From an uncultured Bacteroidia bacterium (lineage in GTDB: Bacteria; Bacteroidota; Bacteroidia; Bacteroidales; Prolixibacteraceae): a stretch of 64,000 nucleotides of DNA. Within the stretch, counting starts at the first letter, position 1, and the number at the start of each line of letters is the position of its first letter. Under the pieces are notes generated by a model. It searched no databases, was not told the origin of the DNA, and was given only the letters and a program-made list of their open reading frames with translations. The stretch is from contig CAINLJ010000013.1 of the NCBI GenBank assembly GCA_903850335.1, positions 1 through 64,000 on the forward strand, given 5' to 3'. This document shows, in pieces, positions 8,577 through 19,196 of this stretch. Position numbers and translations under genes: made by a program.

Positions 8577-11099
8577 TTACCGGGCAACCTTAATCCTCAA
8601 AATTGTGAACGATCCAGGAGCAAATTCAAAATCGAAATCCTTTGAGAATTTGCTGTATTTGACAGATTTTGGTGATATTTTCAATGGCTCCTCAAAAGAA
8701 TTTTCGTCTTTAAGATTCGCCGAAGATAAAGTTATCACTTCGCCTTCGGGTGAGAGGGTGCTACTGTTTTTGATTTTAACAGATGGATGCCAGATTGTTT
8801 CATCTGCATTTACAACTTTAATGATCAACTCACCGCTCCTTTCGTCATATCCTGCAACCGAGAACTGATGTAACGGACTTACTGATTTATATTTCAGAAA
8901 CTCCTTTCCGTCAATCCAAAGAGAAATGATCTGTCCGGACCTGACAATCTTTAGATCGTACCATTTATTTGTTTCAACAGCAAACGGGAGCTGTTCAGAA
9001 ACTATTCCAACAGTTGCTCCTCCCTCGATCTTTTCCATTGCAGTTTGTGTATTTCCCCAGCCTCCAACATTAAAAAGATATCCTTCACGATTCTTGTCAG
9101 ACATTCCGAAATAGATCAGGAACCCTTCATTCCCGCCGGTTTTACGTGCTTTTAATTCAAAGGTATAGTCTCCTGACGAGGTCTTATCGCCAATAATCTG
9201 GGTCATATCCAGGTTTGAGTGCTGAGCAACAAGGGTATCCGAAAGGCTCCATTCCCCGCAGTTTTTCTGCCATCCTGCGGGTTTCTCCACTTTACTATCT
9301 GAGGTAGTAATCTTAAAGTCCTTATATTCAGACTGAGTCTGCCAGGTTCCAACTCCGAAGCGGCCATCTGCAAAGAGAGGAACCGGTGTCTCAGCCCGGG
9401 GAGCTATAGTAGTCGTTAAATTAAAGGTTGGCTTATTTTCTGACACCATTTTTTGCACATAATAGGAAGTGCGTCCTACAACCTTTGTGTTGTCGATCCA
9501 AATCAGGTTTACCGGCCACGTCCTGTCATTCCGGTTCTCGAAAAGCGGTGCATAAGATGCCATTTTCACAAGGTCGCTGTTGCGTTCCATGCCTGTGATA
9601 AATGCGGCTTCACTTAATGCTGCCAGCATATTCCCTCCACCAACACCTTGATTACATGCATACTCACCAACATAGACCGTATGTTCACCGCGAGGCTGCT
9701 TATCGAAGATTGTCGAATTTTTGAAGAAGAAGTCAGGAGCTACATACCAGTGTGGATCAATCATATCAGTTTTAGCTATTTTCTTCACTTCATTACCCAG
9801 ACCATGATTAGAAATCAGTGTCAGTTGCGGGTATTTAGATTTTATAGCTTTATAGAAGAGGTCGAAGCGAGCATTATACACTGGTCCGTTGTTCTCATTT
9901 CCAATCTCAACATATTGTAATGGGAACGGTGCCGGATGTCCTGAGGCAGCACGTTTCGCTCCCCAGGCACTGGTTGGGTCCCCAAGCGCATATTCTATTG
10001 CATCCAGCACATCATTCAAATAAAACTGAACATCCTCTTCCTTGCATGCGTCACCCGAACGAGCCTGACATCCAAGACCTATATTACAAACAAACATAGC
10101 TTTAGCACCAATATCTTCACAAAATTGAAGGTGTTCAAAATAACCATAACCGTAAGTACTCCGGTATCCCCATGTACTGTACTCACCACTCCGGGTCATC
10201 GGATCGCCCAGGGTCTTCTTCCACTCGAAGCGGTTTCCAAGGGTGATTCCTTCCACGACACATCCCCCTGGCCAGCGAACGAATCCCGGATGCAGGCCAA
10301 CAAGCATTTCAGCAACATCCTGACGCATTCCATTTGGCCTGTTTTTAAATGTTTTTTCAGGAAAGAGGGATACATAATCGACCCTGACAGTTCCTGTGCC
10401 ATCAAAACAAAGAGCAAATCTGGCTTTTGCATCAGTCTGAACCGGACTTATGACCATCTTATATTCCTGCCATCCGGAAATATTTTTAAGTGGAACGGGC
10501 ATTTCGGCAAGTGACTTTCCCGATGATGAAATCAGGCAAGCCTTAAGATTGCCCTTATAATTTGGGGTATGAAGGTAGAATCGTAAATTATAGCGCTCGC
10601 CCTGTTTAAGACAAATGCCCCAGAAACCGCTGTTAATCAGCATCACCTGCTCTGATGCTCCAGGAATATTAATCTCCAGGGAATTAGGTGCTGCACGATC
10701 CAAAGGGTTATTTTTAGTCAGTTTCATTTGAGCCCTGACTTTCCCCTCCGATTCCAGGGACCATCCGGGAATCGGATCGCTACTCCAGCGAAATGCATCG
10801 TGACTGACTCTTCCAGTAAGATGATTTTTAACCGGAGCAGGGTAGATCTTATCGCCATTTACAGAATATCCCGCGGGAAACTCTTTTTCCTCAAAACCCC
10901 GGTTTTGGATGAGTTCGGCATACAACCCTCCCTCTCCTGCATGATTAATTTCTTCGAAGAATACACCGTACATATTTGGAGAGACAACTGCACCTTTTTC
11001 AGCGACATCAACGGTAATCTGCCCATCAGTTTGAGGGTGCAGTACACAGGAAAGAAGCAAAAGTGATGCAAATAAAGCAGGGAGAGAAATTTTTTTCAT
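8577..11099 (-). CDS. Alpha-L-arabinofuranosidase, GH51-like, with laminin-G/DUF1080-like insert
   Basis: MYGVFFEEINHAGEGGLYAELIQNRGFE, RWPGGCVVEG, YVEIGNENNGPVYNARFDLFYKAIK, YVGEYACNQGVGGGNM. Confidence 0.85.
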   Translation of the reverse strand: MKKISLPALFASLLLLSCVLHPQTDGQITVDVAEKGAVVSPNMYGVFFEEINHAGEGGLYAELIQNRGFEEKEFPAGYSVNGDKIYPAPVKNHLTGRVSHDAFRWSSDPIPGWSLESEGKVRAQMKLTKNNPLDRAAPNSLEINIPGASEQVMLINSGFWGICLKQGERYNLRFYLHTPNYKGNLKACLISSSGKSLAEMPVPLKNISGWQEYKMVISPVQTDAKARFALCFDGTGTVRVDYVSLFPEKTFKNRPNGMRQDVAEMLVGLHPGFVRWPGGCVVEGITLGNRFEWKKTLGDPMTRSGEYSTWGYRSTYGYGYFEHLQFCEDIGAKAMFVCNIGLGCQARSGDACKEEDVQFYLNDVLDAIEYALGDPTSAWGAKRAASGHPAPFPLQYVEIGNENNGPVYNARFDLFYKAIKSKYPQLTLISNHGLGNEVKKIAKTDMIDPHWYVAPDFFFKNSTIFDKQPRGEHTVYVGEYACNQGVGGGNMLAALSEAAFITGMERNSDLVKMASYAPLFENRNDRTWPVNLIWIDNTKVVGRTSYYVQKMVSENKPTFNLTTTIAPRAETPVPLFADGRFGVGTWQTQSEYKDFKITTSDSKVEKPAGWQKNCGEWSLSDTLVAQHSNLDMTQIIGDKTSSGDYTFELKARKTGGNEGFLIYFGMSDKNREGYLFNVGGWGNTQTAMEKIEGGATVGIVSEQLPFAVETNKWYDLKIVRSGQIISLWIDGKEFLKYKSVSPLHQFSVAGYDERSGELIIKVVNADETIWHPSVKIKNSSTLSPEGEVITLSSANLKDENSFEEPLKISPKSVKYSKFSKDFDFEFAPGSFTILRIKVAR

Positions 11100-11164
11100 A
11101 CCGGCTAAATATTAAACTTTCTTTATAATTATCAAATAATAATTTCCTGATATAGATTATTCTG

Positions 11165-11172
11165 CAAAGATA
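11165..11172 (-). promoter_or_regulatory. Candidate Bacteroidota -7 element (TATCTTTG) upstream of GH51
   Basis: CAAAGATA on + strand = TAnnTTTG on -, about 70 bp upstream of the ATG. Confidence 0.4.
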
Positions 11173-11246
11173 TGGCAGCTACACAGCCAGATTCCAGAAA
11201 CGTAGTAGTTATATCTTTGTAGTTTGACAAAATAAGAAACTTATCA

Positions 11247-11396
11247 AGAGGCTCAAAAGGTAAAAATTTAAACGCAATTGCCGCAAGGTGAAGACGAAAA
11301 CAAGATCAAAGTATTATTTTTCAATATATTAACTCTGCGCAACTCCGCGCTCCTTCTCAGTGCACTCCGCGGTAAAAACCTTTTGATATAGCCTCT
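11247..11396. repeat. Intergenic inverted-repeat element (REP/MITE-like)
   Basis: agaggctcaaaaggt (11247-11261) and accttttga[tata]gcctct (11378-11396) flank a segment with ctctgcgcaactccgcgctcc...cactccgcgg. Confidence 0.5.
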
Positions 11397-11481
11397 GGAT
11401 CTTAATATGTCATCATTCAACCGAAGTATAATTCTCTCAATATACTAAATGCGCCCTTAAAGTTCCACTGTCAAAACTTCC

Positions 11482-12855
11482 CTAAATAGGTACAGACCAA
11501 ACGAATATCCCCAGGAGAAGGACAGCTGTTCCACATACTATTATAAGAGCAGCATTAAGCTTATTGATAACCAGGGGGGTTGGACTATTACTTTCGGAAA
11601 ATGCCTCACGAAGGACATAGAAATAGTAATAAATTCCAATTACAGCCATTATAACAGCGAAAATTGAGATCGCCAGATACCCCTGGCTGATCGATAAGAT
11701 AAAGACCCGGTATTTTGCCAGGAACCCTGCTGTCGGAGGCAGTCCGGCCAATGACATAAGAAGGATGGTCATAAACACAGCCATCCAGGGTTTTTGCCGG
11801 TATAATCCCCGGAAAATAGAGAGTTCCTCGAGTCCAAGTGAGGCCCTTTTCATGTGGATAAAGATTATAAAAAGCGGGACAGTGGCCAGTGAATATACGA
11901 ATGTGTAATAGAGCAATACCGCGGCGGATGAATCATGCTGCGAAAGCATGGCAAGCATCATAAATCCGGTATGAACAATTGCCGAATAAGCCAGTAAACG
12001 CTTGAAATTTGTTTGTCGCAAGGCTGCAAGATTTCCTACAAGAAGTGAAAGGCCTGTCATCACCCAAAGTGTTTTTTCCAATGGACCCGGAAGTGGCAGC
12101 AATCCCATTCCGAGTAGCCGGTAGAATGCAGCAAAGCCTGCGGTTTTCACAACCGTCGCCATAAAGGCCGTTACCAAAGTAGGTGCTCCTTCATAAACAT
12201 CAGGACTCCAGAAATGGAATGGAGCTACTGCTACTTTAAAAGCGACGCCAATCAATATAAAGAGTAGTCCCACCATTAACATCGGAGGCAGATGACCATG
12301 AAACTGAGCAATGTAATTTTTGATTTCAGGGAGGTAGAAAGTTGCCGAAGCACCATATACGAGGGCGATTCCAAACAGGAAAAATGTTGTGGCAAACGAA
12401 CCAAGGAGGAAGTATTTAAACGAAGCCTCATTGGATCTGAAGGAGGACTTTTTCCCTCCAGCCAGGATATATAATGGAATCGAAAGAATTTCGATTCCCA
12501 GGAAAAGCATGATCAGGTTCGAGAAGGAAGTCATTAAAAAGGCACCGGTAAGAGCGAAGATCATCAATGCATATTGCTCAGCCACATGATGTTCCATGCG
12601 ATCGTAATAGTTTATACCAAACAGAAAAATCAGTATAGTAATAATAAGCATCGATACATTAAAAGAAATTGAGAAATTATCGATGATCATCATATCATGA
12701 AAATATTTAGATCCAAGATTCCAGTCCTTAACTGAAAGAATCAGAGTGGCAACCAAACCTGTAATAGCAACGGGCGCCAGGATTGTTTTGTTATTTACAA
12801 AACCCAGGTAAAGGATGATGATTCCAAAAACTGTTAATAAAATTAGTGCGCTCAT
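11482..12855 (-). CDS. nuoN: NADH-quinone oxidoreductase subunit N
   Basis: Proton-pumping antiporter-like membrane protein, last gene of the nuo cluster. Confidence 0.93.
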   Translation of the reverse strand: MSALILLTVFGIIILYLGFVNNKTILAPVAITGLVATLILSVKDWNLGSKYFHDMMIIDNFSISFNVSMLIITILIFLFGINYYDRMEHHVAEQYALMIFALTGAFLMTSFSNLIMLFLGIEILSIPLYILAGGKKSSFRSNEASFKYFLLGSFATTFFLFGIALVYGASATFYLPEIKNYIAQFHGHLPPMLMVGLLFILIGVAFKVAVAPFHFWSPDVYEGAPTLVTAFMATVVKTAGFAAFYRLLGMGLLPLPGPLEKTLWVMTGLSLLVGNLAALRQTNFKRLLAYSAIVHTGFMMLAMLSQHDSSAAVLLYYTFVYSLATVPLFIIFIHMKRASLGLEELSIFRGLYRQKPWMAVFMTILLMSLAGLPPTAGFLAKYRVFILSISQGYLAISIFAVIMAVIGIYYYFYVLREAFSESNSPTPLVINKLNAALIIVCGTAVLLLGIFVWSVPI

Positions 12856-12892
12856 TGGCTGACTATATTCAAGTTGTTTCTAAAAGATTCGA

Positions 12893-14371
12893 TTAATGTG
12901 TTAACTGGGATATTACCTCTCCAGCAGGTCCCAAAAGTTTCTGCATGGAATTTACAGACGCTTCTGCCAGATCCAGAACAGGTTGCGGATAGATTCCCAG
13001 TACAAAAATTACTGCAATTAAAGGAATCAGGATAAAATAATCAAGAACTCTGATATCCTGAACTTTAGAAAAGGCCGGATTGGAATCACCCAGCATGATT
13101 CTTTGATAGGCGTAGAGCATATAAATGGCTCCAAGAATCATTGTTGTTCCACCAATCAGGGCAACCCATAGCGATTGTTTGGCAAGACCGGTTATGATTA
13201 AAAATTCACCCACAAAACCGGAAGTCATTGGCAAAGCAATAGAACCCAGTACCGCCATCAGCAGAAGAATAGCCATTCCCGGTGCGACGTGTTTCAATCC
13301 TCCCATTTGAGGTAATTCGAGTGTTCCGGTTCTCTCCTGGATAAGATGTACGAGATAAAAGAGTGCAACTATTGTAACTCCATGACTAATCACCTGGAAA
13401 AGAAGGCCTTGAAGAGAATATACATTCAATGCAAACATAGCGGCAGCCATGAGTGAGATGTGGGCCATCGAGGAAAAGGCTATAAGTCTTTTGATATTCG
13501 ACTGCCTGAAAGCGATCACAGAGGCATAAATAACACCTGTAAGACAAAGCGCAATAACAATATTCTGCCAGTAAAGAACTCCCTCTGGTACAATAGGAAA
13601 CAAAAAACGTAAGGCGCCATAAATACCCATCTTCGTCATAACACCCGCCAGAATCATAACTCCCTGTTTTGATGCCATTGTATACGTAGATGGTTGCCAG
13701 GTATGGAAAGGGAAAACGGGCATTTTTATCGCGAAGGCAATAAAGAGAATCCAGAAAAGCCAATTTTGAGTATGGGCAGGTATATGAAGCTGGTTAAAAG
13801 CAGAGAAATCAGTTGTATGGAGACCTGGGGTTAGTGTAAACAGATAGATAATTCCGAAAAGGAGAAATAAACTTCCGGTGAGGGTGTATATGAAAAATTT
13901 CAGAGTTATTGCCCTCCGGTTTTCACCACCCCAGAGGAGTAGAATAAAATACACCGGAATCAAAGTCAGTTCCCAGAATATATAAAACAGGAAGGCATTC
14001 TGTGCCAAAAAGACACCTAATAATGAGGATTGGGTAAACAGGATCAGAAAGTTTAGGACAGGGATCTTAATGTGTGACCGGGTGAAGCCTGAAAGAATTA
14101 TAAAGGGGAAGAGCAGATTAGTTAATAATATCATAATAAGGCTAATACCATCATATCCCAGTGTGAACTGAGTCCCCATAAAATGCGTCCAGTTAACCGA
14201 ATAGGTCGCAGAAGGAACCGATATTATCAAGCCAAGTGTGATTAATAGATTAGCTACCGCAGCCGTAAGTGCAATGATTCGCACGGTTGCCGGATTCTTC
14301 AGAGGAAGAAGGAGCAGCCCTGTGATAATCGGTAATAAAAGAATAATTATCAATATCATAGGATCAGACAA
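12893..14371 (-). CDS. nuoM: NADH-quinone oxidoreductase subunit M
   Basis: FLFYIFWELTLIPVYFILLLWGGENR; synteny. Confidence 0.95.
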   Translation of the reverse strand: MSDPMILIIILLLPIITGLLLLPLKNPATVRIIALTAAVANLLITLGLIISVPSATYSVNWTHFMGTQFTLGYDGISLIMILLTNLLFPFIILSGFTRSHIKIPVLNFLILFTQSSLLGVFLAQNAFLFYIFWELTLIPVYFILLLWGGENRRAITLKFFIYTLTGSLFLLFGIIYLFTLTPGLHTTDFSAFNQLHIPAHTQNWLFWILFIAFAIKMPVFPFHTWQPSTYTMASKQGVMILAGVMTKMGIYGALRFLFPIVPEGVLYWQNIVIALCLTGVIYASVIAFRQSNIKRLIAFSSMAHISLMAAAMFALNVYSLQGLLFQVISHGVTIVALFYLVHLIQERTGTLELPQMGGLKHVAPGMAILLLMAVLGSIALPMTSGFVGEFLIITGLAKQSLWVALIGGTTMILGAIYMLYAYQRIMLGDSNPAFSKVQDIRVLDYFILIPLIAVIFVLGIYPQPVLDLAEASVNSMQKLLGPAGEVISQLTH

Positions 14372-16265
14372 TTAAGATAAAAATTATAAATAAAAGTATG
14401 CCTGCGACCATGGCAAAGAAGTAAAAACTCATGATGCCCTGTTGCAACTTGCGAACCAGGTCTCCTAGTCTGGAGGTTAGAATTCCGATCTCGTCGATAA
14501 TTGGATCAAGTATTTTAGTCTCAATCTGATTGTAGAAAAAGTCGGAAAGAAAACCGAAAGGCTTCTCAAAAACAGCTGAGTAGATTTCGTCGAGATAGAA
14601 CTTATTGGCAATTATCCTGCCGAAAACCGAGATCTTCTCGCCGTCTTTGGCAGGGACTACCGCCTTTTTAACGTAGGTCCTGTAGGCTAATAATATAACG
14701 AGACCCAACAGAATCAAGGAAGCGATGATTAATCCTATTTCGGTTGTATTGTCCAGTTCTGCTGTGATTTTTGAGATAATTGTCTTATGCAGAAACTCAC
14801 TAAATCCGGAATCACCGCCAAACAAGGATGGAATATTCAGAAATCCACCAAATACAGACAAGACACTCAGTATTATCAACGGTATTGTCATGACCCGTGG
14901 GGATTCATGCGGGTGTGACGTGCTTAGGCGCTGGTTCCCGTAGAACACAAGATAGAGTAATCTGAACATATAAAAGCAGGTGATGAGGGCACCTCCCAGT
15001 GCCAGGACATAAAGCACGGGATTATTTTCAAAGGCATCGGTAAGTATCTGGTCTTTACTGAAAAAACCTGAGAATGGAGGAATTCCGCTGATTGCGAGTG
15101 TAGCTGTAAGGAAAGTAAGGAATGTTACCGGCATCTTCTTTTTAAGACCACCCATCTTGCGGATGTCCTGTTCGCCACCCATGGCATGAATGATACTTCC
15201 GGCACCCAGAAAGAGTAGTGCCTTAAAGAATGCATGAGTAGTAAGATGAAATACAGCTGCCGAATAGGCTCCAAGTCCAAGTGCAAGAAACATATATCCC
15301 AACTGCGAAACAGTTGAGTAGGCAAGGACTTTTTTTATGTCATTCTGACGCAATCCAACTATTGCGGCAAGGATCGCGGTAGCCAAACCAATAACAATAA
15401 TGATGTTAAGGGTAATGGGAGCGAGATTATAGAGTATACTAGACCGGGCAATCATATAAATACCCGCTGTAACCATTGTCGCCGCATGGATAAGGGCCGA
15501 AACCGGTGTTGGTCCTGCCATTGCATCGGGCAACCAGGTGTATAGCGGAATCTGTGCGCTTTTTCCAACGGCTCCTACTAAAAGCAATAGCGTAATCAGG
15601 GTGATCATTGGAGCTCCCGTTTGTAACGTCGCTGCCTGTGAAAATACTTCTGTGAAGCTAACCGATTTGAAAGTAAAGAAAAGGAGGATGATTCCAAGTA
15701 TAAAACCAAGGTCACCAATACGGTTCATCACGAAAGCCTTACGGGCAGCATAATTATAGTCAGGGTTTTTAAACCAGAAGCCGATCAGTAGATAGGAGCA
15801 AAAGCCGACGCCTTCCCATCCAATAAAAAGAATCAGGTAGTTGGCTCCCATCACCAATAGCAACATACTGAATGTAAACAGGTTCATCTGAGCAAAAAAA
15901 GTGTTTACCCGTTCATCATCATGCATATATCCAATCGAATAGATATGAATGAGTGATCCCACACCCGTAACAATCAGCATCATAATGATCGAAAGGTGAT
16001 CGATCATAAAGGCAAAAGGGATCTTCATATCACCGGCAGAAATCCAGTTAAACAATGTGAGTGTCGCCGATTCCTGACCAGAGGACTTCATTGTAAAGAA
16101 TAATAGCACGGAGATTAGGAATGAGAGAGATACCAGTGTACTTGCAAGGATACCAGCCTGATTATTCTTTAAGCGGTTTTTGGCAAGGCCGGTGATCAAA
16201 AATCCCAGTAAGGGAAAAGCCGGCACGAGCCAGGCTAATGTAATATAAGGAATTGATGCTACCAT
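14364..16265 (-). CDS. nuoL: NADH-quinone oxidoreductase subunit L
   Basis: GWEGVGFCSYLLIGFW, DAMAGPTPVSALIHAATMVTAGIY; synteny. Confidence 0.97.
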   Translation of the reverse strand: MVASIPYITLAWLVPAFPLLGFLITGLAKNRLKNNQAGILASTLVSLSFLISVLLFFTMKSSGQESATLTLFNWISAGDMKIPFAFMIDHLSIIMMLIVTGVGSLIHIYSIGYMHDDERVNTFFAQMNLFTFSMLLLVMGANYLILFIGWEGVGFCSYLLIGFWFKNPDYNYAARKAFVMNRIGDLGFILGIILLFFTFKSVSFTEVFSQAATLQTGAPMITLITLLLLVGAVGKSAQIPLYTWLPDAMAGPTPVSALIHAATMVTAGIYMIARSSILYNLAPITLNIIIVIGLATAILAAIVGLRQNDIKKVLAYSTVSQLGYMFLALGLGAYSAAVFHLTTHAFFKALLFLGAGSIIHAMGGEQDIRKMGGLKKKMPVTFLTFLTATLAISGIPPFSGFFSKDQILTDAFENNPVLYVLALGGALITCFYMFRLLYLVFYGNQRLSTSHPHESPRVMTIPLIILSVLSVFGGFLNIPSLFGGDSGFSEFLHKTIISKITAELDNTTEIGLIIASLILLGLVILLAYRTYVKKAVVPAKDGEKISVFGRIIANKFYLDEIYSAVFEKPFGFLSDFFYNQIETKILDPIIDEIGILTSRLGDLVRKLQQGIMSFYFFAMVAGILLFIIFILIV

Positions 16266-16588
16266 TTCAACCGGTTCAAAAGGTTAATATCAACAGAATC
16301 CACATTGCGCTTCATCATCACAACAATTGCTAATCCAACAGCAACCTCAGCTGCAGCTACGATCATAATAAAAAATACAAAAACCTGTCCTGAGGGATCC
16401 GAATGATAGGCCGAAAAAGCAGTAAGCAACAGATTGACTGAATTGAACATAAGCTCAAGACACATTAGAATTGCAATTGTATTTCTCCGGAATAATACAC
16501 CCATCATTCCGATGCTGAAAAGTGCCACGCTCAGTCCAATGTAATTCTCCAGTGGAATAAGCTGTATCGCGGATGAGATCTCTTTCAT
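16259..16588 (-). CDS. nuoK: NADH-quinone oxidoreductase subunit K
   Basis: NTIAILMCLELMFNSVNLL, AAAEVAVGLAIVV; synteny. Confidence 0.95.
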   Translation of the reverse strand: MKEISSAIQLIPLENYIGLSVALFSIGMMGVLFRRNTIAILMCLELMFNSVNLLLTAFSAYHSDPSGQVFVFFIMIVAAAEVAVGLAIVVMMKRNVDSVDINLLNRLKW

Positions 16589-16602
16589 AGTTATAAATTA
16601 TA

Positions 16603-17003
16603 AGTTATGAGTTATAAATTTTGTACTTAGCCTGATTAATTCACAAACTTTGTGAAACCTTTGTGTATTAGTTTATTGGTGGCAATAAAAAGCCTGGTTA
16701 CCAAGGCCCTAAGACTCTAAGGTTCTCCAAGTTAAGAATGTCCATGAACTATTCAGGTTAGAAGTGATTATTGCACTTCTTAATACCTTTAATAACCCAT
16801 AAGCCTCATTATTAATATTTTCAAATTCTTGTTCATCTAAATATTTTGTTTCCTTCTTAAAAACTGCTTGCTTGTAATATATTCTCTCTTCTCTTCAACA
16901 AGGAATTGGTAAAGTCTTATTATACGAACAGTAAACAGAAATCTCCTGTCTTTTAATATACTTTTTCCGCTCACTAATACCTTACCTCTCCTAACTCATA
17001 ACT
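16603..17003. repeat. Segment bounded by an 11-bp inverted repeat (agttatgagtt / aactcataact) inside the nuo operon
   Basis: 16603-16613 and 16993-17003 are perfect reverse complements. Confidence 0.55.
16709..16894 (-). pseudogene. Remnant of a four-helix-bundle (S23/Avd-like) protein
   Basis: Minus-strand frame: REERIYYKQAVFKKETKYLDEQEFENINNEAYGLLKVLRSAIITSNLNSS..., resembling the C-terminal helices of S23-type proteins; no start codon, 5' portion absent. Confidence 0.5.
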
Positions 17004-17004
17004 C

Positions 17005-17496
17005 TCAAACGTCCTTCTTTCCAAGCATCAAGGCTCCGACCATGGCAGATATAAACAGGATAGATGACATTTCGAATGGAAGAAGAAACTCATTAAATAA
17101 AACTGTTCCTATTCCGGTCACCAACCCAAACTCACTTGTAAAAGGATACCTGGCATGTATTTCGAAAGTCTGACGGGTTGCAGCCAGCAAGACAAGAAAA
17201 AATATTCCGCCTGTTATTACCGCCGAGACCCGGGTTACGGTTGATTTACGAAGTATGATGGCTTTATTTAAATTAAGGAGCATAATCACAAACAGAAACA
17301 ATACCATGATTGCACCCGTATAGACAATGACATGAACTACAGCCAAAAATTGCGCATTTAATAGAATATAGTGACCTGCCATTGCCAGAAAACACACGAT
17401 CAAATAAATTACATTGTTGATCGGATTCTTTGAGAATACAACCGCTAATGCACAGATGATCATTATTGCTGAAAGAAAATAAAATAGAAAGATCAT
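17005..17496 (-). CDS. nuoJ: NADH-quinone oxidoreductase subunit J
   Basis: Membrane protein with VVHVIVYTGAIMVLFLFVIMLLN; synteny. Confidence 0.95.
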   Translation of the reverse strand: MIFLFYFLSAIMIICALAVVFSKNPINNVIYLIVCFLAMAGHYILLNAQFLAVVHVIVYTGAIMVLFLFVIMLLNLNKAIILRKSTVTRVSAVITGGIFFLVLLAATRQTFEIHARYPFTSEFGLVTGIGTVLFNEFLLPFEMSSILFISAMVGALMLGKKDV

Positions 17497-17520
17497 TTTA
17501 TAGTTTATTAAATGTCAGAA

Positions 17521-18096
17521 TCATTTATTATGGGCAAAACGCTTTACTAGTTTAAACTCGTGCACAGCCTCGGTTTGTCGGGCTGAAATATCAATCCGCA
17601 AATTCGGATCAAGGGGTTCTACAAGGATATCTTTACCATAGACAAATGGTGCACGTTTATATTGCGACGCTACAATCCTGTCTGTAAGGAAGATAGCTTC
17701 CTTAGGGCAGGCATCTTCACAATCGCCGCAGTAGATACAACGTAACATATTGATTTCGTATATCGCAGCATATTTCTCTTCGCGATAAAGATGTTCTTCA
17801 CCAGGTTTGCGTTCAGCGGCTTTCATAGTGATTGCCTCGGCAGGGCATGCGACGGCACACAGTCCACAGGCGGTGCACCGTTCACGACCCTGATCATCGC
17901 GTTTCAAAACATGCTGGCCTCTGTAAACCTTGCTAAACTCCCTTTTTTGTTCCGGATAACTTATTGTTGTCTTTTTACTAAAAAAGTGACTTATGGTGAT
18001 AGACATTCCCTTGAGAATGGCAGGGATATAGATCCTTTCCATGAAGGTCATCTTCTTGTCAGAGACCATTACCGATCTGTTTGTTAAATTTTGCAT
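17521..18096 (-). CDS. nuoI: NADH-quinone oxidoreductase subunit I
   Basis: Two 4Fe-4S motifs: CTACGLCAVACP and CIYCGDCEDACP. Confidence 0.96.
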   Translation of the reverse strand: MQNLTNRSVMVSDKKMTFMERIYIPAILKGMSITISHFFSKKTTISYPEQKREFSKVYRGQHVLKRDDQGRERCTACGLCAVACPAEAITMKAAERKPGEEHLYREEKYAAIYEINMLRCIYCGDCEDACPKEAIFLTDRIVASQYKRAPFVYGKDILVEPLDPNLRIDISARQTEAVHEFKLVKRFAHNK

Positions 18097-18106
18097 AGCG
18101 ATCGGA

Positions 18107-19138
18107 TTAAGTTAATTCAGTAAAGAAATAATAGATTCCGGTGGCCATAATATTGAAAATTGCCATAGGAATTAAGCCCTTCCAGCCCAGGTTCATCAGC
18201 TGGTCATACCGGAACCGTGGTAATGTCCACCGGATCCACATGAATAGGAAGATCATCGCAAAAATCTTCATGAAGAAGAATCCTGTACCCAGAAGCGTAA
18301 CCGTATTCTGAGCGAGTCCCAGATCATCAAGAAACGGCATATTATAACCTCCGAAATATAATGTCGCAATCACTGCTGATGAGATAAACATGTTGATGTA
18401 CTCGGCAAATAGATAAAACCCCAGTTTCATCGAGCTGTATTCGGTATGGTAGCCTCCGATAAGTTCAGTTTCACATTCAGGCAGGTCAAACGGAGCACGG
18501 TTTGTTTCTGCAAAAGCGCAGGTGATAAAGATAAAAAATCCGAGAGGCTGGTAGAAGATATTCCAGTGCATGCCATGTTGTTGCGATACGATCTCATGAA
18601 GGCTTAGTGAACCTGTAGTCAGAACAAGTGCAATGATTGACATTCCCATTGCCAGTTCATAGCTGATCATCTGGGAGGCTGCGCGTATGGCTCCAAGGAG
18701 TGCATATTTATTATTCGAGGCCCAGCCTCCGATCATGATACCATAAACACCGATTGAGACCATGGCAAAAACATACAGAATTCCAATGTTCAGGTCGGCG
18801 ATTTGCAAGGAAAATTCCTTTCCGCCAATCGTCAGACTACCTCCCCACGGAATGACAACTCCAGTCAATAAAGCGGTTGTCATGGCTATGGAAGGGCCGA
18901 TTATAAAAAGTTTTCTGTTTGCTGTGAGCGGAATGATCTCCTCCTTCATAAACATTTTAAGACCGTCAGCAAGCGGTTGTAATAAACCGAAGGGGCCTGC
19001 ACGGTTAGGACCACGTCTATCCTGCATAAACGCGGCTACTTTTCGTTCTCCATACGTCGAGTACATCGCCACGATAAGTGTGACAAGTAAAATGATGAAC
19101 AGAAAAATAGTTTTAAAAATCAGTGTTGTCAAATCCAT
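18107..19138 (-). CDS. nuoH: NADH-quinone oxidoreductase subunit H
   Basis: RRGPNRAGPFGLLQPLADGLKMFMKE, ETNRAPFDLPECETELIGGYHTEYSSMK. Confidence 0.97.
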   Translation of the reverse strand: MDLTTLIFKTIFLFIILLVTLIVAMYSTYGERKVAAFMQDRRGPNRAGPFGLLQPLADGLKMFMKEEIIPLTANRKLFIIGPSIAMTTALLTGVVIPWGGSLTIGGKEFSLQIADLNIGILYVFAMVSIGVYGIMIGGWASNNKYALLGAIRAASQMISYELAMGMSIIALVLTTGSLSLHEIVSQQHGMHWNIFYQPLGFFIFITCAFAETNRAPFDLPECETELIGGYHTEYSSMKLGFYLFAEYINMFISSAVIATLYFGGYNMPFLDDLGLAQNTVTLLGTGFFFMKIFAMIFLFMWIRWTLPRFRYDQLMNLGWKGLIPMAIFNIMATGIYYFFTELT

Positions 19139-19196
19139 ATCAAATGGTTTCTTTTAGCCTTACAATTATCAAATTAACATTTTGACTTAATGTGTT

